A stretch of 64,000 bases of DNA from the NCBI GenBank assembly GCA_031180725.1, contig JAPSLO010000005.1:62001-126000 (forward strand), in the 5' to 3' direction. The notes under the pieces are model-generated. The model did no database searches. It had not been told where the DNA came from and worked only from the letters and a program-made list of their open reading frames with translations. A program made the translations under genes and the position numbers. Positions 39,646-49,342 of the stretch are shown here, in pieces (position 1 is the first letter of the stretch; every line of letters starts with the position of its first letter). This DNA is from Roseomonas sp. GTDB lineage: Bacteria; Pseudomonadota; Alphaproteobacteria; Acetobacterales; Acetobacteraceae.

Positions 39646-40499
39646 TTCAGCGCGTCCACACGGCGCGCGTCCCGATGCTCGAGAACCGGCATGTCCCGCC
39701 GAACCCGCGCCGTCACCGCCGGGTTGATGCGCGCCGTCGCCCAGCCTTTGCCGTCGCTGCACTTCGCCACCACATGGCCCCAGGGATCGCAGACCAGTGA
39801 GTGCCCGTAGACCTGCCGCGCCGCGCCGCGCTCTTCATAGCTGCCCCAGGATGCAGCGGCGACGATCCAGCACTGGGTCTCGATGGCACGCGCGCGCAGT
39901 AGCACCTCCCAGTGGTCCTTGCCGGTCTGCAGGGTGAAGTTGGAGGGCACTAGGATTGCCTCAGCCCCCATGCGACGCAGCGCGACATACTGCTCAGGGA
40001 AGCGCATATCGTAGCAGATGGTCAGGCCCCACTTCAGGCCACCACATTCGGCCGTGACCAGCTCAGTGCCGGCTGCATAAAGGGCGCTTTCCCGATACCC
40101 GGTCCCGTCGGGCGCGGTGATGTCGAACATGTGGATCTTGCGGTAGCGCGCCACTTCGCGCCCCTCCGGGTCGAACAGCAGAGAGGTGTTGCAAAGCTTC
40201 TCGCCTGCCCCTGGCGCGCCCTTCTCGATGATGGAGCCACCATGGACATGGATGCGATGGGCGCGCGCGACCTGGCGCAGAAACTCATAGGCCGGCCCGC
40301 CTTCCCCGCCAGGCTCCGGCAATTCCTCAGCCGCCGTCATGCGTGCGTCCCGGCCACCGCCCAGATTGGTCCAGGTTTCGGGCAAGGAGATCATATCAGG
40401 CCGATCAGCGGCCAAGGCGCCTTCAATCAGGCGGCGCGCCTGGTCGAGATTGGCCTGCTTGTCGGACCCTTGGTTCATCTGAACGACGGCGACACGCAT
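39642..40499 (-). CDS. Carbon-nitrogen hydrolase (nitrilase superfamily, Nit2-like)
   Basis: 285 residues from ATG 40499. The Glu-Lys-Cys triad is visible in [19 protein letters not shown] and [11 protein letters not shown]. The sequence resembles the Nit2/omega-amidase and deaminated-glutathione amidase branch, which repair the keto-acid amides formed by transaminases. The stop overlaps the nadK start. Exact amide substrate not determined. Confidence 0.9.
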   Translation of the reverse strand: MRVAVVQMNQGSDKQANLDQARRLIEGALAADRPDMISLPETWTNLGGGRDARMTAAEELPEPGGEGGPAYEFLRQVARAHRIHVHGGSIIEKGAPGAGEKLCNTSLLFDPEGREVARYRKIHMFDITAPDGTGYRESALYAAGTELVTAECGGLKWGLTICYDMRFPEQYVALRRMGAEAILVPSNFTLQTGKDHWEVLLRARAIETQCWIVAAASWGSYEERGAARQVYGHSLVCDPWGHVVAKCSDGKGWATARINPAVTARVRRDMPVLEHRDARRVDALK

Positions 40500-40711
40500 C
40501 AGAGCTCTCCGTGCTGAGTCATCAAGCAACGGATGGTGAGACCCGGCAAGTGGACGGCCTCAATTGCGGTGGACCTGCGGGCCGCCCGGGGAGGGTGCAG
40601 GCGGGCGCTGGTCATATGCTGCCGGATTGGATCTGGCGCGCTCTGACCCTGCCACTGCACCAGCCCGGAAGACGAGCCGGGCACGGCGTCAGCCAGCTGA
40701 CGATTACCGCA

Positions 40712-41104
40712 TCAACGCGGCGGGCGGGGCCATTCGATGCGCGGCTCGGAGCGGCCGCTGCGGTCCGGCCAAGCAGCCGGCGGTGGCACGGGCGGCGTTG
40801 TGCGCGGTGCTGGCTCAGGTTCCCCCCGGCGCGGACCAGCGGGGGGCGGATCGGCCCAGTCGTCGCCAACCGGAGGGCGCCTGCCGCGACTGGGCTCGGG
40901 CAGGCGCAGTGCCAAGCTCCGGATCTCTGTCTGGATCTCGTCGAGTTGTGCCTCGATCGCCTCGAGCCGGCCTTTCACCCCGAAGACGCTGAACGGCATC
41001 AGCAGGTAAGCCAAGGCCACAAGCAGCAGCAGCACCAGCGCCACCAGGCCGGACCATTCAGGAAGACCCGGGACGGTTAGCGCCGTGGCAAGCTCTTGAA
41101 GCAC
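40712..41104 (-). CDS. Small membrane protein with coiled coil and proline-rich tail
   Basis: 130 residues. One membrane helix near the N-terminus (SGLVALVLLLLVALAYLLMPF, ~18-38), then a short coiled coil (RLEAIEAQLDEIQTEIRSLALRL) and a long Pro/Arg-rich, probably disordered tail. No family recognised. It begins six bases downstream of the moaA stop on the same strand, so it is likely co-transcribed, although no link to molybdenum cofactor is evident. Confidence 0.65.
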   Translation of the reverse strand: MLQELATALTVPGLPEWSGLVALVLLLLVALAYLLMPFSVFGVKGRLEAIEAQLDEIQTEIRSLALRLPEPSRGRRPPVGDDWADPPPAGPRRGEPEPAPRTTPPVPPPAAWPDRSGRSEPRIEWPRPPR

Positions 41105-41110
41105 CGGGTC

Positions 41111-42103
41111 TCAGCCTCCTGTGACGCTCATGTGCCGGGCGACCGCCGGCTGATTACGGCCACGGTCGATGACGAAGTCATGACCCTTCGGCTTGCGCGC
41201 GATGGCCTCCAGGATTGCCTGCTTCAGGCCAGCGTCGTCCACCGCGGGATCGCGCAACGGACGGCGTAGGTCGGCCGCGTCGTCCTGGCCCAGACACATG
41301 TACAAGGTTCCAGTGCAGGTCAGGCGGACACGATTACAGGATTCGCAAAAATTATGTGTCATCGGCGTGATGAAGCCAATCCGCCGACCCGTCTCCCGGA
41401 CGGTGAAGTATCGCGCCGGGCCGCCGGTGCGGTAGTCGGTGGGCTCCAGCGTCCAATGCTCCCGCAGCCGGTCGCGCACCAGCGACAGCGGCAGATACTG
41501 GTCGGTGCGGTCGCCGCCGATCTCGCCCAGGGGCATGGTCTCGATCAGGCAGAGATCAAAACCGTGCTCGCCGCACCAGGTGATCATGCGATCGTATTCG
41601 CCCTCGTTCACCCCTTTCAGGGCAACGGCATTGATCTTCACCGCCAGCCCCGCGGCCTTGGCGGCGAAAATCCCATCCAGCGTCTGCTCGATCTTCCCCC
41701 ACCGGGTCACGGCGGTGAAGGTGGCCGGGTCCAGCGTATCCAGGCTGACATTGATGCGCCGCACCCCGGCGGCATAGAGGTCCTCGGCCATCTTCGGCAG
41801 CTGGGAGCCGTTGGTGGTGACCGTCAGCTCCTTCAGTCCGCCGCCGTTCAGCCGCTCGCCCAGGCTACGGAACAGGCTGATGACGTTCTTGCGCACCAGC
41901 GGCTCACCGCCGGTCAGCCGTATCTTCTCCGTTCCCAGTTCGATGAAGGCCCCGCAGAGGCGGTCCAGCTCCTCCAGCGACAGGACTTCCCGCTTCGGCA
42001 GGAAGGTCATGTCCTCCGCCATACAGTAGACGCAGCGCAGATCGCAGCGGTCCGTCACCGAGACGCGCAGGTAGCTGACCTTTCGGCCAAACGGGTCGAT
42101 CAT
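41111..42103 (-). CDS. moaA: GTP 3',8-cyclase
   Basis: Radical SAM enzyme starting molybdopterin synthesis from GTP. 330 residues from ATG 42103. [12 protein letters not shown] holds the CX3CX2C cluster for [12 protein letters not shown] the SAM-binding glycine motif, and [13 protein letters not shown] the second, C-terminal [4Fe-4S] ligands; the protein ends in the expected Gly-Gly tail (VTGG). The cofactor it helps make is needed by SoeA encoded 32 kb away. Other moa/moe genes are not in the window. Confidence 0.97.
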   Translation of the reverse strand: MIDPFGRKVSYLRVSVTDRCDLRCVYCMAEDMTFLPKREVLSLEELDRLCGAFIELGTEKIRLTGGEPLVRKNVISLFRSLGERLNGGGLKELTVTTNGSQLPKMAEDLYAAGVRRINVSLDTLDPATFTAVTRWGKIEQTLDGIFAAKAAGLAVKINAVALKGVNEGEYDRMITWCGEHGFDLCLIETMPLGEIGGDRTDQYLPLSLVRDRLREHWTLEPTDYRTGGPARYFTVRETGRRIGFITPMTHNFCESCNRVRLTCTGTLYMCLGQDDAADLRRPLRDPAVDDAGLKQAILEAIARKPKGHDFVIDRGRNQPAVARHMSVTGG

Positions 42104-42182
42104 GGCAGGCGGCGATCTCCTGGGCGGGCCCATGCCTCCCTTATCTGGTCTGGCCTGCCCCGGGGGCGCAAGCCCCCGCAGC

Positions 42183-42938
42183 TCAGGAGAGCAGGGCGAC
42201 CGATCCGCTACCGACCAGGATCACCAAGGCCAGGCGCCGGTACCAGCGCGGCGGCAAGACGTGAAAGAGCCGGGCGCCGATGGGCACACAGACCAGAAGG
42301 AGCGGCAGCAGGATCAGCATCCGCGCCGCGACCGGCCACCCCATCAGCCCCCCAAGAGCCGGCGGGATAACGGAAATCACCGAGATGACCGCAAAGAACA
42401 GGATCAGGTTGGCGCGGTGGCGCTGGGCCGCCTCGGGCCCCGCCAGCAGGTAGAGGATCACCGGCGGGCCGGAAACCCCGGTCGCCCCCTTAAGAAGCCC
42501 GGCCGTAGTGCCAACCGCGAGGTTCAGCGCCAGCGGACGCGATCCATGATAGCGCCAGCCTGACATCAGCAGCAGGCCAAAGACCAGCACGAACCCGCCG
42601 ATGAATCGCCGTAGCAGATCCTGTTCTGCCGTCAGCAGGATGAAGGCGCCCATCGGTGTGGCAATCACCGCCGCGAGGCCAAGGGGCAGGATCACGCGCC
42701 GGTCCGCCTGCCCGAACGCCTTGGGAAGCAGTTGTGCGGAGACGAACAGCTCCATCAGCAGCATCACAGGCACGCCGATGCGCGGCCCCCACAAGGTGGA
42801 GTAGATGGGCGCCAGGATGATCGCGGTGCCGAAGCCCGAATAGCCGCGCATGATGCCGGCGATGGCGGTCGCCAGGACGGCCGCCAGAATGCGCCAGTCC
42901 GTCAGGACCGCCGCCAGTTCCCCCCCGAAGGACGCCAC
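42183..42938 (-). CDS. TauE/SafE family permease
   Basis: 251 residues from GTG 42938, with GGAGG eight bases upstream inside the end of the DUF3553 gene. About eight membrane helices in two halves; [19 protein letters not shown] in the first and [21 protein letters not shown] in the second repeat the family motif. Members export sulfite, sulfoacetate or related anions, yet most are uncharacterised. Despite the soeABC genes in this window, nothing positional links the two. Confidence 0.87.
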   Translation of the reverse strand: MASFGGELAAVLTDWRILAAVLATAIAGIMRGYSGFGTAIILAPIYSTLWGPRIGVPVMLLMELFVSAQLLPKAFGQADRRVILPLGLAAVIATPMGAFILLTAEQDLLRRFIGGFVLVFGLLLMSGWRYHGSRPLALNLAVGTTAGLLKGATGVSGPPVILYLLAGPEAAQRHRANLILFFAVISVISVIPPALGGLMGWPVAARMLILLPLLLVCVPIGARLFHVLPPRWYRRLALVILVGSGSVALLS

Positions 42939-42940
42939 GC

Positions 42941-43111
42941 CTAGTCCTCCACCACCTCGAGCTCCACGCCCGAAAGGCGGAGCGTCACCTTGCCGGCATT
43001 CTCGAAGTTCACTGTCAGCCGGTCGCCGGTCACCGACTGCACCTGGCCTATACCCCATTCGGGGCGCGCGGGGAGACGCACACGTTGGCCCGGAAAAAAA
43101 TCGCTATTCAC
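42941..43111 (-). CDS. DUF3553 domain protein, 56 residues
   Basis: GTG start at 43111, TAG at 42943-42941. FPGQRVRLPARPEWGIGQVQ followed by VTVNFENAGKVTL matches the DUF3553 beta-barrel pattern found across alphaproteobacteria, also seen as a C-terminal piece of some UvrD-like helicases (CarD-like fold). Only two bases separate it from the TauE/SafE permease, whose ribosome site lies inside this gene, so the pair is one transcript. An ATG at 43119 is not in this frame. Function unknown. Confidence 0.8.
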   Translation of the reverse strand: MNSDFFPGQRVRLPARPEWGIGQVQSVTGDRLTVNFENAGKVTLRLSGVELEVVED

Positions 43112-43203
43112 ACCACCATGGTAAACATCATTAACCTACTTCCCGCCAGCCTCGGATATCAGGCTCAAGGCCCGAAAGGGACAAAATGGTCCGGAGTGTC
43201 AAC

Positions 43204-43827
43204 ATGGCCGACGCCTCGACTGCCAGCCAACTCGCACTTGCCCAGGCAGTCTGCACGCGCCTCTGCCACGACATCGGCGGCCCCACCGGCGCATTGGCTG
43301 GTGCGCTGGAACTTCTGGAAGGTCCGGAGGATGACGCGGCCGATGTGGCGCGCGATGCCGCCCGCATCATAGATCGGCGCCTGCGCTTCTGGAGGGTCGC
43401 GGCGGGCGGCGCTTCAGGTGACATTGACATTCCCACCCTCGGGCAGCTCTCCGAAGGGCTGACCCTGGGGCGACGCACCATGGTGGATCTGGATGGGCTT
43501 GCGCCGGACACGCTGGTACCGCCCGATGTGGCGCAGCCGTTGCTGCTGGCCATGCTGGTCGGGGTGGAGGCACTGCCTCGCGGTGGCACCCTGCGAGTGG
43601 CTGGCAGCCTCGAGGACGGCTTCTCCCTCTGGCCAGACGGCCCTTCCGCCGCCTGGCCTGGCGGCCTGCCAGCCCTGGTCGCCGGCGACGTGCCGGTGCC
43701 AACACCGCGCAGCATCGCGCTACCTTTGCTGGCCGCCGCCGCCGCCGCCGCGAGGATGCAGCTTGACCTGCCATTGGCGGGTGCAGGCAGCACCCCAGCC
43801 CCTCTTCTTCTGATCCGGCGCGGCTAA
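43204..43827 (+). CDS. chpT: ChpT-type histidine phosphotransferase
   Basis: 207 residues from ATG 43204 (an ATG at 43186 is also in frame). LCHDIGGPTGALAGALELLE near the N-terminus carries the phosphorylatable histidine of the dimerising four-helix region, and the rest forms a degenerate HATPase-like domain without ATP-binding glycine boxes. In Caulobacter ChpT relays phosphate from CckA to CtrA and CpdR to control the cell cycle. The protein is soluble. It is divergent from the DUF3553/TauE pair. Confidence 0.87.
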   Translation: MADASTASQLALAQAVCTRLCHDIGGPTGALAGALELLEGPEDDAADVARDAARIIDRRLRFWRVAAGGASGDIDIPTLGQLSEGLTLGRRTMVDLDGLAPDTLVPPDVAQPLLLAMLVGVEALPRGGTLRVAGSLEDGFSLWPDGPSAAWPGGLPALVAGDVPVPTPRSIALPLLAAAAAAARMQLDLPLAGAGSTPAPLLLIRRG

Positions 43828-43938
43828 CAATGAGCCAACCCGGCCCGACGTGCGAAACGCACATCAAGCCGGCCGCGGCCGTCCGGCCCCGTGCCTGAGC
43901 CGAACTTCCGGTTTCAAACCTGGCTCGCCCCCAGCGGA

Positions 43939-44640
43939 TCAGACGAAGGTTGCCTCCGCCCAGCCGAGGCTACCCAGCCGCGCGCGCAACTGGCCTTCGG
44001 CCGCGACCGGCGGGCTCAGCCCACCGATGACAAGCAGAGCCCCGGCTGGCAGACCGCCCCACCTCCGGGCGACATCTGCAGCCTCCGCCAGGGCCGATGA
44101 GAGATCCGTTCCGATGCCGCGACTGCGGCTTTCCGGCCTCCCTATCACCACGCGAACCGGGCCGCCAGGCAATGGCTTCGGACGCCCCGCCACAACCAGG
44201 CCCAACCGCGCTAGATCCGCGGTCAGCGTCACGTCGTCGGCGGGCAGCTCGGCGAATCGCGAGGAACTGACATCCAGTGCGGGATGCAGGCGCGCGAGGC
44301 GGGGCGGGCCCGCGCCATCCAGTTCCAGTGGCTCTGCCAAAATGCCGACCACCGCGGCTGTCACCTGTGGATACCGAAGAGTGGAAAGGGCGATGCTGAC
44401 GCTATTGGCCGTCAGGCGCCCTTCCAGCATGGGCCCTGCCAGGGGCGGTCGACCTGGCCGGCGCAACAGGCGCAAGCCGCAGGGGGCGATCTGCAAAGCA
44501 TCCAGCGCCGCGATCGCGGCAGCTTCGGCTTCTGCCGGGTCGCGTGGCGCAATCTCCGATGGCAGGGCGGAGAGAGGGTTGCCGGTCTCCAGCGCCTCCG
44601 CCAGCCAGCGCGCTGCGCCGGCAGGATCAAAGCCATCCAT
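43939..44640 (-). CDS. Divergent MhpD-like (2-keto-4-pentenoate hydratase fold) protein
   Basis: 233 residues from ATG 44640, sharing one base with the dctM stop. The N-terminal AARWLAEALETGNPL, the middle LHPALDVSSSRF and ADLARLGLVVAGRP, and the C-terminal GLPAGALLVIGGLSPP and LRARLGSLG echo the hydratase/decarboxylase branch of the fumarylacetoacetase superfamily. The metal-ligand ExE and charged catalytic residues of true hydratases are not apparent. Probably catalytically altered or inactive. Co-transcription with the TRAP transporter suggests a role in handling its substrate. Confidence 0.6.
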   Translation of the reverse strand: MDGFDPAGAARWLAEALETGNPLSALPSEIAPRDPAEAEAAAIAALDALQIAPCGLRLLRRPGRPPLAGPMLEGRLTANSVSIALSTLRYPQVTAAVVGILAEPLELDGAGPPRLARLHPALDVSSSRFAELPADDVTLTADLARLGLVVAGRPKPLPGGPVRVVIGRPESRSRGIGTDLSSALAEAADVARRWGGLPAGALLVIGGLSPPVAAEGQLRARLGSLGWAEATFV

Positions 44641-46055
44641 CAGTTGAGCGGCGGCAAGGAGAGTTCCTCCTGCTCCTGGAAGCCACCGGCGGGTGGGCTG
44701 TCCAGGATGGTCGGCGCGCCGGGTTCGGCCGGCGCATTGCTGTAGAGACTCTCCGGCAGCCATGTCACCAGGCCGGGAAAGACGTAGATCATCAGCATGC
44801 AAAAAACGACGATATAGATGAAGGGCATGCAGCCTTTGAAGATCTCCTCAAGCTTCACATGCGGTGGCGCCACGCCCTTCAGGTAGAAGGCGGCCATGGC
44901 GACGGGCGGCGAGAGAAAGCTGGTCTGCAGGTTCAGCGCGACCAACACGCCGAAGAACAGCGGGCTGACGCCGAAATCGTCCAGCAAGGGCAGGAAGATG
45001 GGCACGAAGATCACAATGATTTCCGTCCACTCCAGGGGCCAGCCCAGGATGAAGATGATGACCTGCGCCAACAGCATGAAGGTGAAGGTGTTGAGCGGTA
45101 GGGATTTCACGAACTCCTCCACCACGCTCTGCCCGCCCAGATAGCCGAAGACGGAGGAGAAGATGTAGCTGCCGACGAACAGCCAGCAAACCATCGCGCT
45201 GGTCCGAGCCGTGAGGAAGACGCTCTCCTTCAGCTTGTTCCAAGTGAAGGCACGATAGGCGATGGCCAGAACGACGGCCCCCAGGCTGCCCATCGCTGCC
45301 GCCTCCGAAGGCGTGGCCAGGCCCATTATGATGGAGCCGAGCACCGAGGCGATCAGTAGCGCCAGCGGCAGGAAGGAGGTGACCAGCGACCAGATGATGG
45401 TGCCGACCGGCACATTGCGCTCCTCAGGCGGCAGGCGCGGCGCCATCTCCGGCCGGAAGATGCCGACGCCGATCGCATAGGCGATGTAGAGCAGCGCCAA
45501 GGAGACGCCGGGAATGAAGGCCGCCGCGTAGAGCTGCACCACGGAAACGCCCGCCGTCGCCCCATAGAGGATCAGCATGATGGAGGGCGGGATGAGGATG
45601 CCGAGGCAACCGCCCGCGCAAGTGACGCCGGCTGCGAGCTTCGGGTCGTAGCCGGCGCGCAGCATGGCGGGAAAAGCCAACAACCCCATCAGCGTGACCA
45701 CCGCACCAACAATGCCAGTGGCTGTCGCGAAGAGCGCGCAGGTCGCCAGCGTCGCGACCGCCAGCGATCCCGGCAACCCGCCGGAGGCCAATTGCAGCGA
45801 TCGGAACAGGCGGTCGAGGATGTTCGCCCGCTCGATGACATAGCCCATGAAGACGAAGAGCGGGACGGAGATCAGCACGTCGTTCGCCATCACGGCGTAA
45901 GTGCGTTGGACCAGCAGGTCGAAAATGCGCTCCTGCATGCCGAGATATCCGAAGAACAGGCCCATCGCCATCAGCGTGAAAGCGATGGGGAAGCCCAGCA
46001 TGATGAAGAAGAGAAAGAGCAGGAGCTGAGTGAGCCCCAGGGCGGCGTCCGACAT
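44640..46055 (-). CDS. dctM: TRAP transporter large permease (DctM)
   Basis: 471 residues with about twelve membrane helices. LLLFLFFIMLGFPIAFTLMA opens the protein, SVPLFVFMGYVIERANI and GGCLGILIPPSIMLILYG are typical DctM signatures, and GWPLEWTEIIVIFVPIFLPL lies near the end. It forms the sodium-driven membrane channel of a tripartite importer with the DctQ and DctP proteins upstream. A proline-rich hydrophilic tail of ~35 residues follows the last helix. The cargo is likely an organic acid. Confidence 0.93.
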   Translation of the reverse strand: MSDAALGLTQLLLFLFFIMLGFPIAFTLMAMGLFFGYLGMQERIFDLLVQRTYAVMANDVLISVPLFVFMGYVIERANILDRLFRSLQLASGGLPGSLAVATLATCALFATATGIVGAVVTLMGLLAFPAMLRAGYDPKLAAGVTCAGGCLGILIPPSIMLILYGATAGVSVVQLYAAAFIPGVSLALLYIAYAIGVGIFRPEMAPRLPPEERNVPVGTIIWSLVTSFLPLALLIASVLGSIIMGLATPSEAAAMGSLGAVVLAIAYRAFTWNKLKESVFLTARTSAMVCWLFVGSYIFSSVFGYLGGQSVVEEFVKSLPLNTFTFMLLAQVIIFILGWPLEWTEIIVIFVPIFLPLLDDFGVSPLFFGVLVALNLQTSFLSPPVAMAAFYLKGVAPPHVKLEEIFKGCMPFIYIVVFCMLMIYVFPGLVTWLPESLYSNAPAEPGAPTILDSPPAGGFQEQEELSLPPLN

Positions 46056-46200
46056 CTGTGTCTGTCCTCAGGCGCCCTGCGTGCCCGAGCGGGCGGCGGT
46101 ATGGAAGGGTCGTGGCGGCATGTCGCGCCCCACCGGAAGGTCTTGCTGCCGGCACGCCGGAAGCGCCGGCCAGGCCAGGATCGTCACCGTAGTCGCCGCC

Positions 46201-46977
46201 TTAGGTGTTGCGGTCACGTGCATGAGAACCGGGATCACGGCTGGCCCGGGCTTCGACGGCCTGCACGGCATCGAGGACCGCCGCTTCCCCACCACGCGCC
46301 ATCTCGGCGGCCAGCGCCTCGGCACCTCTTGCCTCGGCAGCGGCAAGGATTGTCTTTTCCAATTCCTCTACATCTGACAACCGCTGCGGCCACTGACCCT
46401 CGCGGATGCACTGCACGCTTCGCACCACCTCGGCCAAGCCCTGCAGCAGCAGCAAGAAGCCCACCGCGGGAATCAGGAACTTAAATGGCCAAATGATCGG
46501 ACCAGTCGGACTGACGCTGCTGCGTTCGTTCTGCAGCCAGGATTGCTCGAAGAAGTCGTATCCCTGCACCATGAAGGCGATGATCGCGGGGAAAAAGAAC
46601 AGCAGGTATAGTGTCAAATCGAACTTCGCCTGTAGCGCGGAGCTGAAGTTCCGGTAAAGGAAGTCGCCGCGCACATGCCCATTCCGGCTGAGCGCATAGG
46701 CGCCGGCGAGCATGAAAAGTGTGCCGTAAAGCATGTAGCTCGTGTCATAGGCCCAGTCCGTCGGCGCACGGAAGAAGCGCCGGGCCATCACGTCATAGAC
46801 AATGACACCTGTAAGCAGAATGATCGCCCAGCCGCCCGCCTGGCCGACCAGAGTGGAAAGCCGGTCTATGCCGATCAGCACGCGTTTCACCAAAGGACTG
46901 CGTGCGAAGACAATGCCCACCAGGATCGCCGCCGCGACCAGGGCGAGGATCAGCAGGACAGTTCCGCGATCGGTCAT
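46201..46977 (-). CDS. dctQ: TRAP transporter small permease (DctQ)
   Basis: 258 residues from ATG 46977 (GGGAG eight bases upstream; a GTG at 46983 is close behind the same site). Four membrane helices with the DctQ pattern: VYDVMARRFFRAPTDWAYD between helices and AYALSRNGHVRGDF after. The C-terminal ~70 residues form a charged, Glu/Ala-rich helix (VEELEKTILAAAEARG) longer than in minimal DctQ proteins. It partners DctM, 145 bases further on. Confidence 0.9.
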   Translation of the reverse strand: MTDRGTVLLILALVAAAILVGIVFARSPLVKRVLIGIDRLSTLVGQAGGWAIILLTGVIVYDVMARRFFRAPTDWAYDTSYMLYGTLFMLAGAYALSRNGHVRGDFLYRNFSSALQAKFDLTLYLLFFFPAIIAFMVQGYDFFEQSWLQNERSSVSPTGPIIWPFKFLIPAVGFLLLLQGLAEVVRSVQCIREGQWPQRLSDVEELEKTILAAAEARGAEALAAEMARGGEAAVLDAVQAVEARASRDPGSHARDRNT

Positions 46978-47002
46978 CCGCACATCTCCCTGTGCAGGCC
47001 AA

Positions 47003-47028
47003 GGGCCGGCTTCTTACGAAGCCGGCCC
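47003..47028 (-). terminator. Strong hairpin between dctP and dctQ
   Basis: gggccggcttc and gaagccggccc form a perfect 11-base stem around TTAC. It lies in the 73-base gap after dctP within the operon. Such hairpins commonly stabilise the upstream mRNA or stop most transcripts, giving much more binding protein than permease. A T tract is missing. Confidence 0.65.
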
Positions 47029-47050
47029 CTACCTCGGTCGTCAGTCGCGC

Positions 47051-48187
47051 TCAGCCGCGGGCGAAGAAGTGATTGTAGGCGATCACCGGGCTAGCCTCGT
47101 AGCGCAGGTAGAAGCCGCCCACGCGGCGGCACCATTCGCGCTGGCTGTCGCAGATCTTCTTGAAGAAGGGGCCAGCGGACGGCGCGGAGTTGTCGCCCTC
47201 CAGCTTCGCGATCACGCGGTCCCAGGCCTGAAGCTGTGCATCCAGGATAGGACGCGGCGTCGGCCGGACATTCACGCCGGACTGCGCTAGGGCCACTAGG
47301 TCCTTCGAGTACCGATCCTGCTGCTTCCAGGACATATCCGCCGAAGCTGCTTCCGCGCCATGCCGGATGATGGCCTGCAGTTCCGCAGGCAAGCCCTCGT
47401 ACTTTTGCCGATTGAACAAGATTTCGAAGCATTCCACGCGCTGATGGAAGCTTTGGATCATGTAGTTCCGGGCGACGTCCGAGAAGCCCAGCACGCGATC
47501 GGAGGAAGGATTGTTGAATTCGGCACCGTCGATCACACCTCTCTCCAGGGCAGGCACAATCTCGCCGCCCGGCAGTGCCACCACGGCAGCGCCCATCTCC
47601 TGAAACAAGTCGGTGGCCAGGCCGACCGTGCGATAGCGCAGGCCGCGGATCTGCTCCGCGCGCTCCACCGGATTGCGGAACCAGCCGAGCGGCTGCGTCG
47701 GCATCGGGCCAGACATGAAGCCCACGGCGTTCATCCGCAGGATGTCGTGCATCAGTTCCCGATACAGCGCCTCACCGCCGCCGTAGTAGAACCAGCCAAT
47801 CATGTGATTGGCGTCATTGAACCAGGGCGGGGTGGTGCCGAAGAGGCTGAAGGCCTTGTTCTTGCCGAACCAATAGGCGGCCACGCCATGACCGCCGTCC
47901 AGGGTACCGGCATGAACGGCATCCAGAAGCTGGAAGGCCCCTACCACGGCGCCGGCAGCCAGCAGTTCCAGCCGCAGGCGGCCGCCCGCCATGCGATTCA
48001 CCCGGTCCACGTAATCCTGGGCAAATTCGTGAAAGATGTCGCGTTGCGGCCAAGTGGACTGGAAGCGCAGCACAGTGGTCTGCGCACGGCTGACATTCGG
48101 GGTAGCCAGAACGGCCGCCCCGGCGCCCCCCACGGCAACGGCCTTCAGAAGCCCGCGGCGGCCCGCGGACGCGACAGTCTCGGTCAT
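47051..48187 (-). CDS. dctP: TRAP transporter substrate-binding protein (DctP)
   Basis: 378 residues from ATG 48187, five bases after GGAGGAA-type sequence. A twin-arginine leader (RRGLLKAVAVGGAGAAVLAT ending near SRAQ) exports the folded protein to the periplasm. The body has the TRAP binding-protein pattern, including FQSTWPQRDIFHEFAQDY, RNPVERAEQIRGLRYRT with the carboxylate-binding arginine, and GVIDGAEFNNPSSD. Comparable proteins bind keto acids or aromatic acids. First gene of the leftward dctP-dctQ-dctM operon. Confidence 0.92.
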   Translation of the reverse strand: MTETVASAGRRGLLKAVAVGGAGAAVLATPNVSRAQTTVLRFQSTWPQRDIFHEFAQDYVDRVNRMAGGRLRLELLAAGAVVGAFQLLDAVHAGTLDGGHGVAAYWFGKNKAFSLFGTTPPWFNDANHMIGWFYYGGGEALYRELMHDILRMNAVGFMSGPMPTQPLGWFRNPVERAEQIRGLRYRTVGLATDLFQEMGAAVVALPGGEIVPALERGVIDGAEFNNPSSDRVLGFSDVARNYMIQSFHQRVECFEILFNRQKYEGLPAELQAIIRHGAEAASADMSWKQQDRYSKDLVALAQSGVNVRPTPRPILDAQLQAWDRVIAKLEGDNSAPSAGPFFKKICDSQREWCRRVGGFYLRYEASPVIAYNHFFARG

Positions 48188-48317
48188 CACTTCCTCCAGG
48201 ATGCCGCCCGCGGGTTCTGCCCGCGTGACGGAGGCTTGCTACCTGGAGACCTGATTACGAGAGAGACGGAAGTGGCGCAACGCCTTTCGGGAAGGAGACG
48301 ACTAGAACCCGCCAAGG

Positions 48318-49133
48318 TTACTTCGTAACGAAGGCCTTCTCGACCACGTACGAGCCAGGCGCATTGTTGCTGCCCTCAGTGAAGCCGCGCGCCTCCAGCA
48401 GGGCACGGACATCGCTATTCATCGCTTCGGATCCGCAGAGCATGGCACGATCACGCTCCGGCGAGAGCGGCGGCAGTCCGAGGTCGGCCGCGAGCTTGCC
48501 AGATTCGATCAGGCCCGTAATCCGCTGCTGGACCTCAAATGACTCCCGCGTAACGGACGGGTAATATGTCAGTTTCTCCGCCGCGAGTTCGCCCAGCAGT
48601 TCATGCCTCGGCAGGTGCTCCGCGATGAGGTTGCGATAGGCGAGTTCCGAGACTTGGCGAACCGTATGGACCAGCACGATGCGGTCGAATCGATCGTAGG
48701 TCTCCGGGTCGCGGATCAGGCTCATGAACGGCGCGATGCCGGTCCCGGTCGCGAAGAAATAGACGGTGCCGCCCGGCAGCAGATTTTCCGGCAGCAAAGT
48801 GCCGGTCGGCTTCCGGCCGATCAGAACCTTGTCCCCCGGCACGATGTGCTGAAGGCGAGAGGTAAGCGGGCCGTCCTGCACCTTGATGGAGAGGAACTCC
48901 AGATGCTCCTCCCACGGCGGGCTAACCATGGAATAGGCACGCACCAGCGGCTTGCCATTCACCACCAGCCCGATCATCGCGAATTGCCCGGCACCGAAGC
49001 GGAAAGAGGGATCCCGCGTGCAGGTGAAGGAGAAGAGCCGGTCGGTCCAGTGATGGACGCTCTGCACCGTCTCCAAGAAAAAACCGGGGGGCGCGACGGG
49101 CGCGGCGGCGGGGCTGTGGGCAGTGACGCTCAT
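48318..49133 (-). CDS. fpr: Ferredoxin--NADP(+) reductase
   Basis: 271 residues from ATG 49133. RAYSMVSPPWEE is the FAD-binding motif, ATGTGIAPFMSLIRDPE the NADP pyrophosphate site, LCGSEAMN and the C-terminal YVVEKAFVTK complete the bacterial (Rhodobacter/Azotobacter) FPR type. The enzyme moves electrons between NADPH and ferredoxin or flavodoxin, and in several bacteria is induced by oxidative stress. It lies 130 bases upstream of dctP on the same strand but is probably a separate unit. Confidence 0.94.
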   Translation of the reverse strand: MSVTAHSPAAAPVAPPGFFLETVQSVHHWTDRLFSFTCTRDPSFRFGAGQFAMIGLVVNGKPLVRAYSMVSPPWEEHLEFLSIKVQDGPLTSRLQHIVPGDKVLIGRKPTGTLLPENLLPGGTVYFFATGTGIAPFMSLIRDPETYDRFDRIVLVHTVRQVSELAYRNLIAEHLPRHELLGELAAEKLTYYPSVTRESFEVQQRITGLIESGKLAADLGLPPLSPERDRAMLCGSEAMNSDVRALLEARGFTEGSNNAPGSYVVEKAFVTK

Positions 49134-49342
49134 AGCCGTTCTAGATGCGCTCAACGGCGTCGTGCTGCAATGCGAAAGGCCATGCGGTATCGCGATGCCG
49201 CAATGCAGCCCGCGGGACACAGCGGCAGCGGGGGAACGTTCGCCGCGGAGCTCAGGCACCCGAAGCAGAACCTGCTCCACAACATCAAAGCAGGAAAAAT
49301 CGATGCTTAACACCCCATCGAGCCGTGTGGCGGCAACAACGC

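Noticed and set aside
40499-40684. A 61-residue leftward frame before the nitrilase-family gene
   Set aside because: It shares only its last base with the downstream start, has no clear ribosome site and low-complexity composition.
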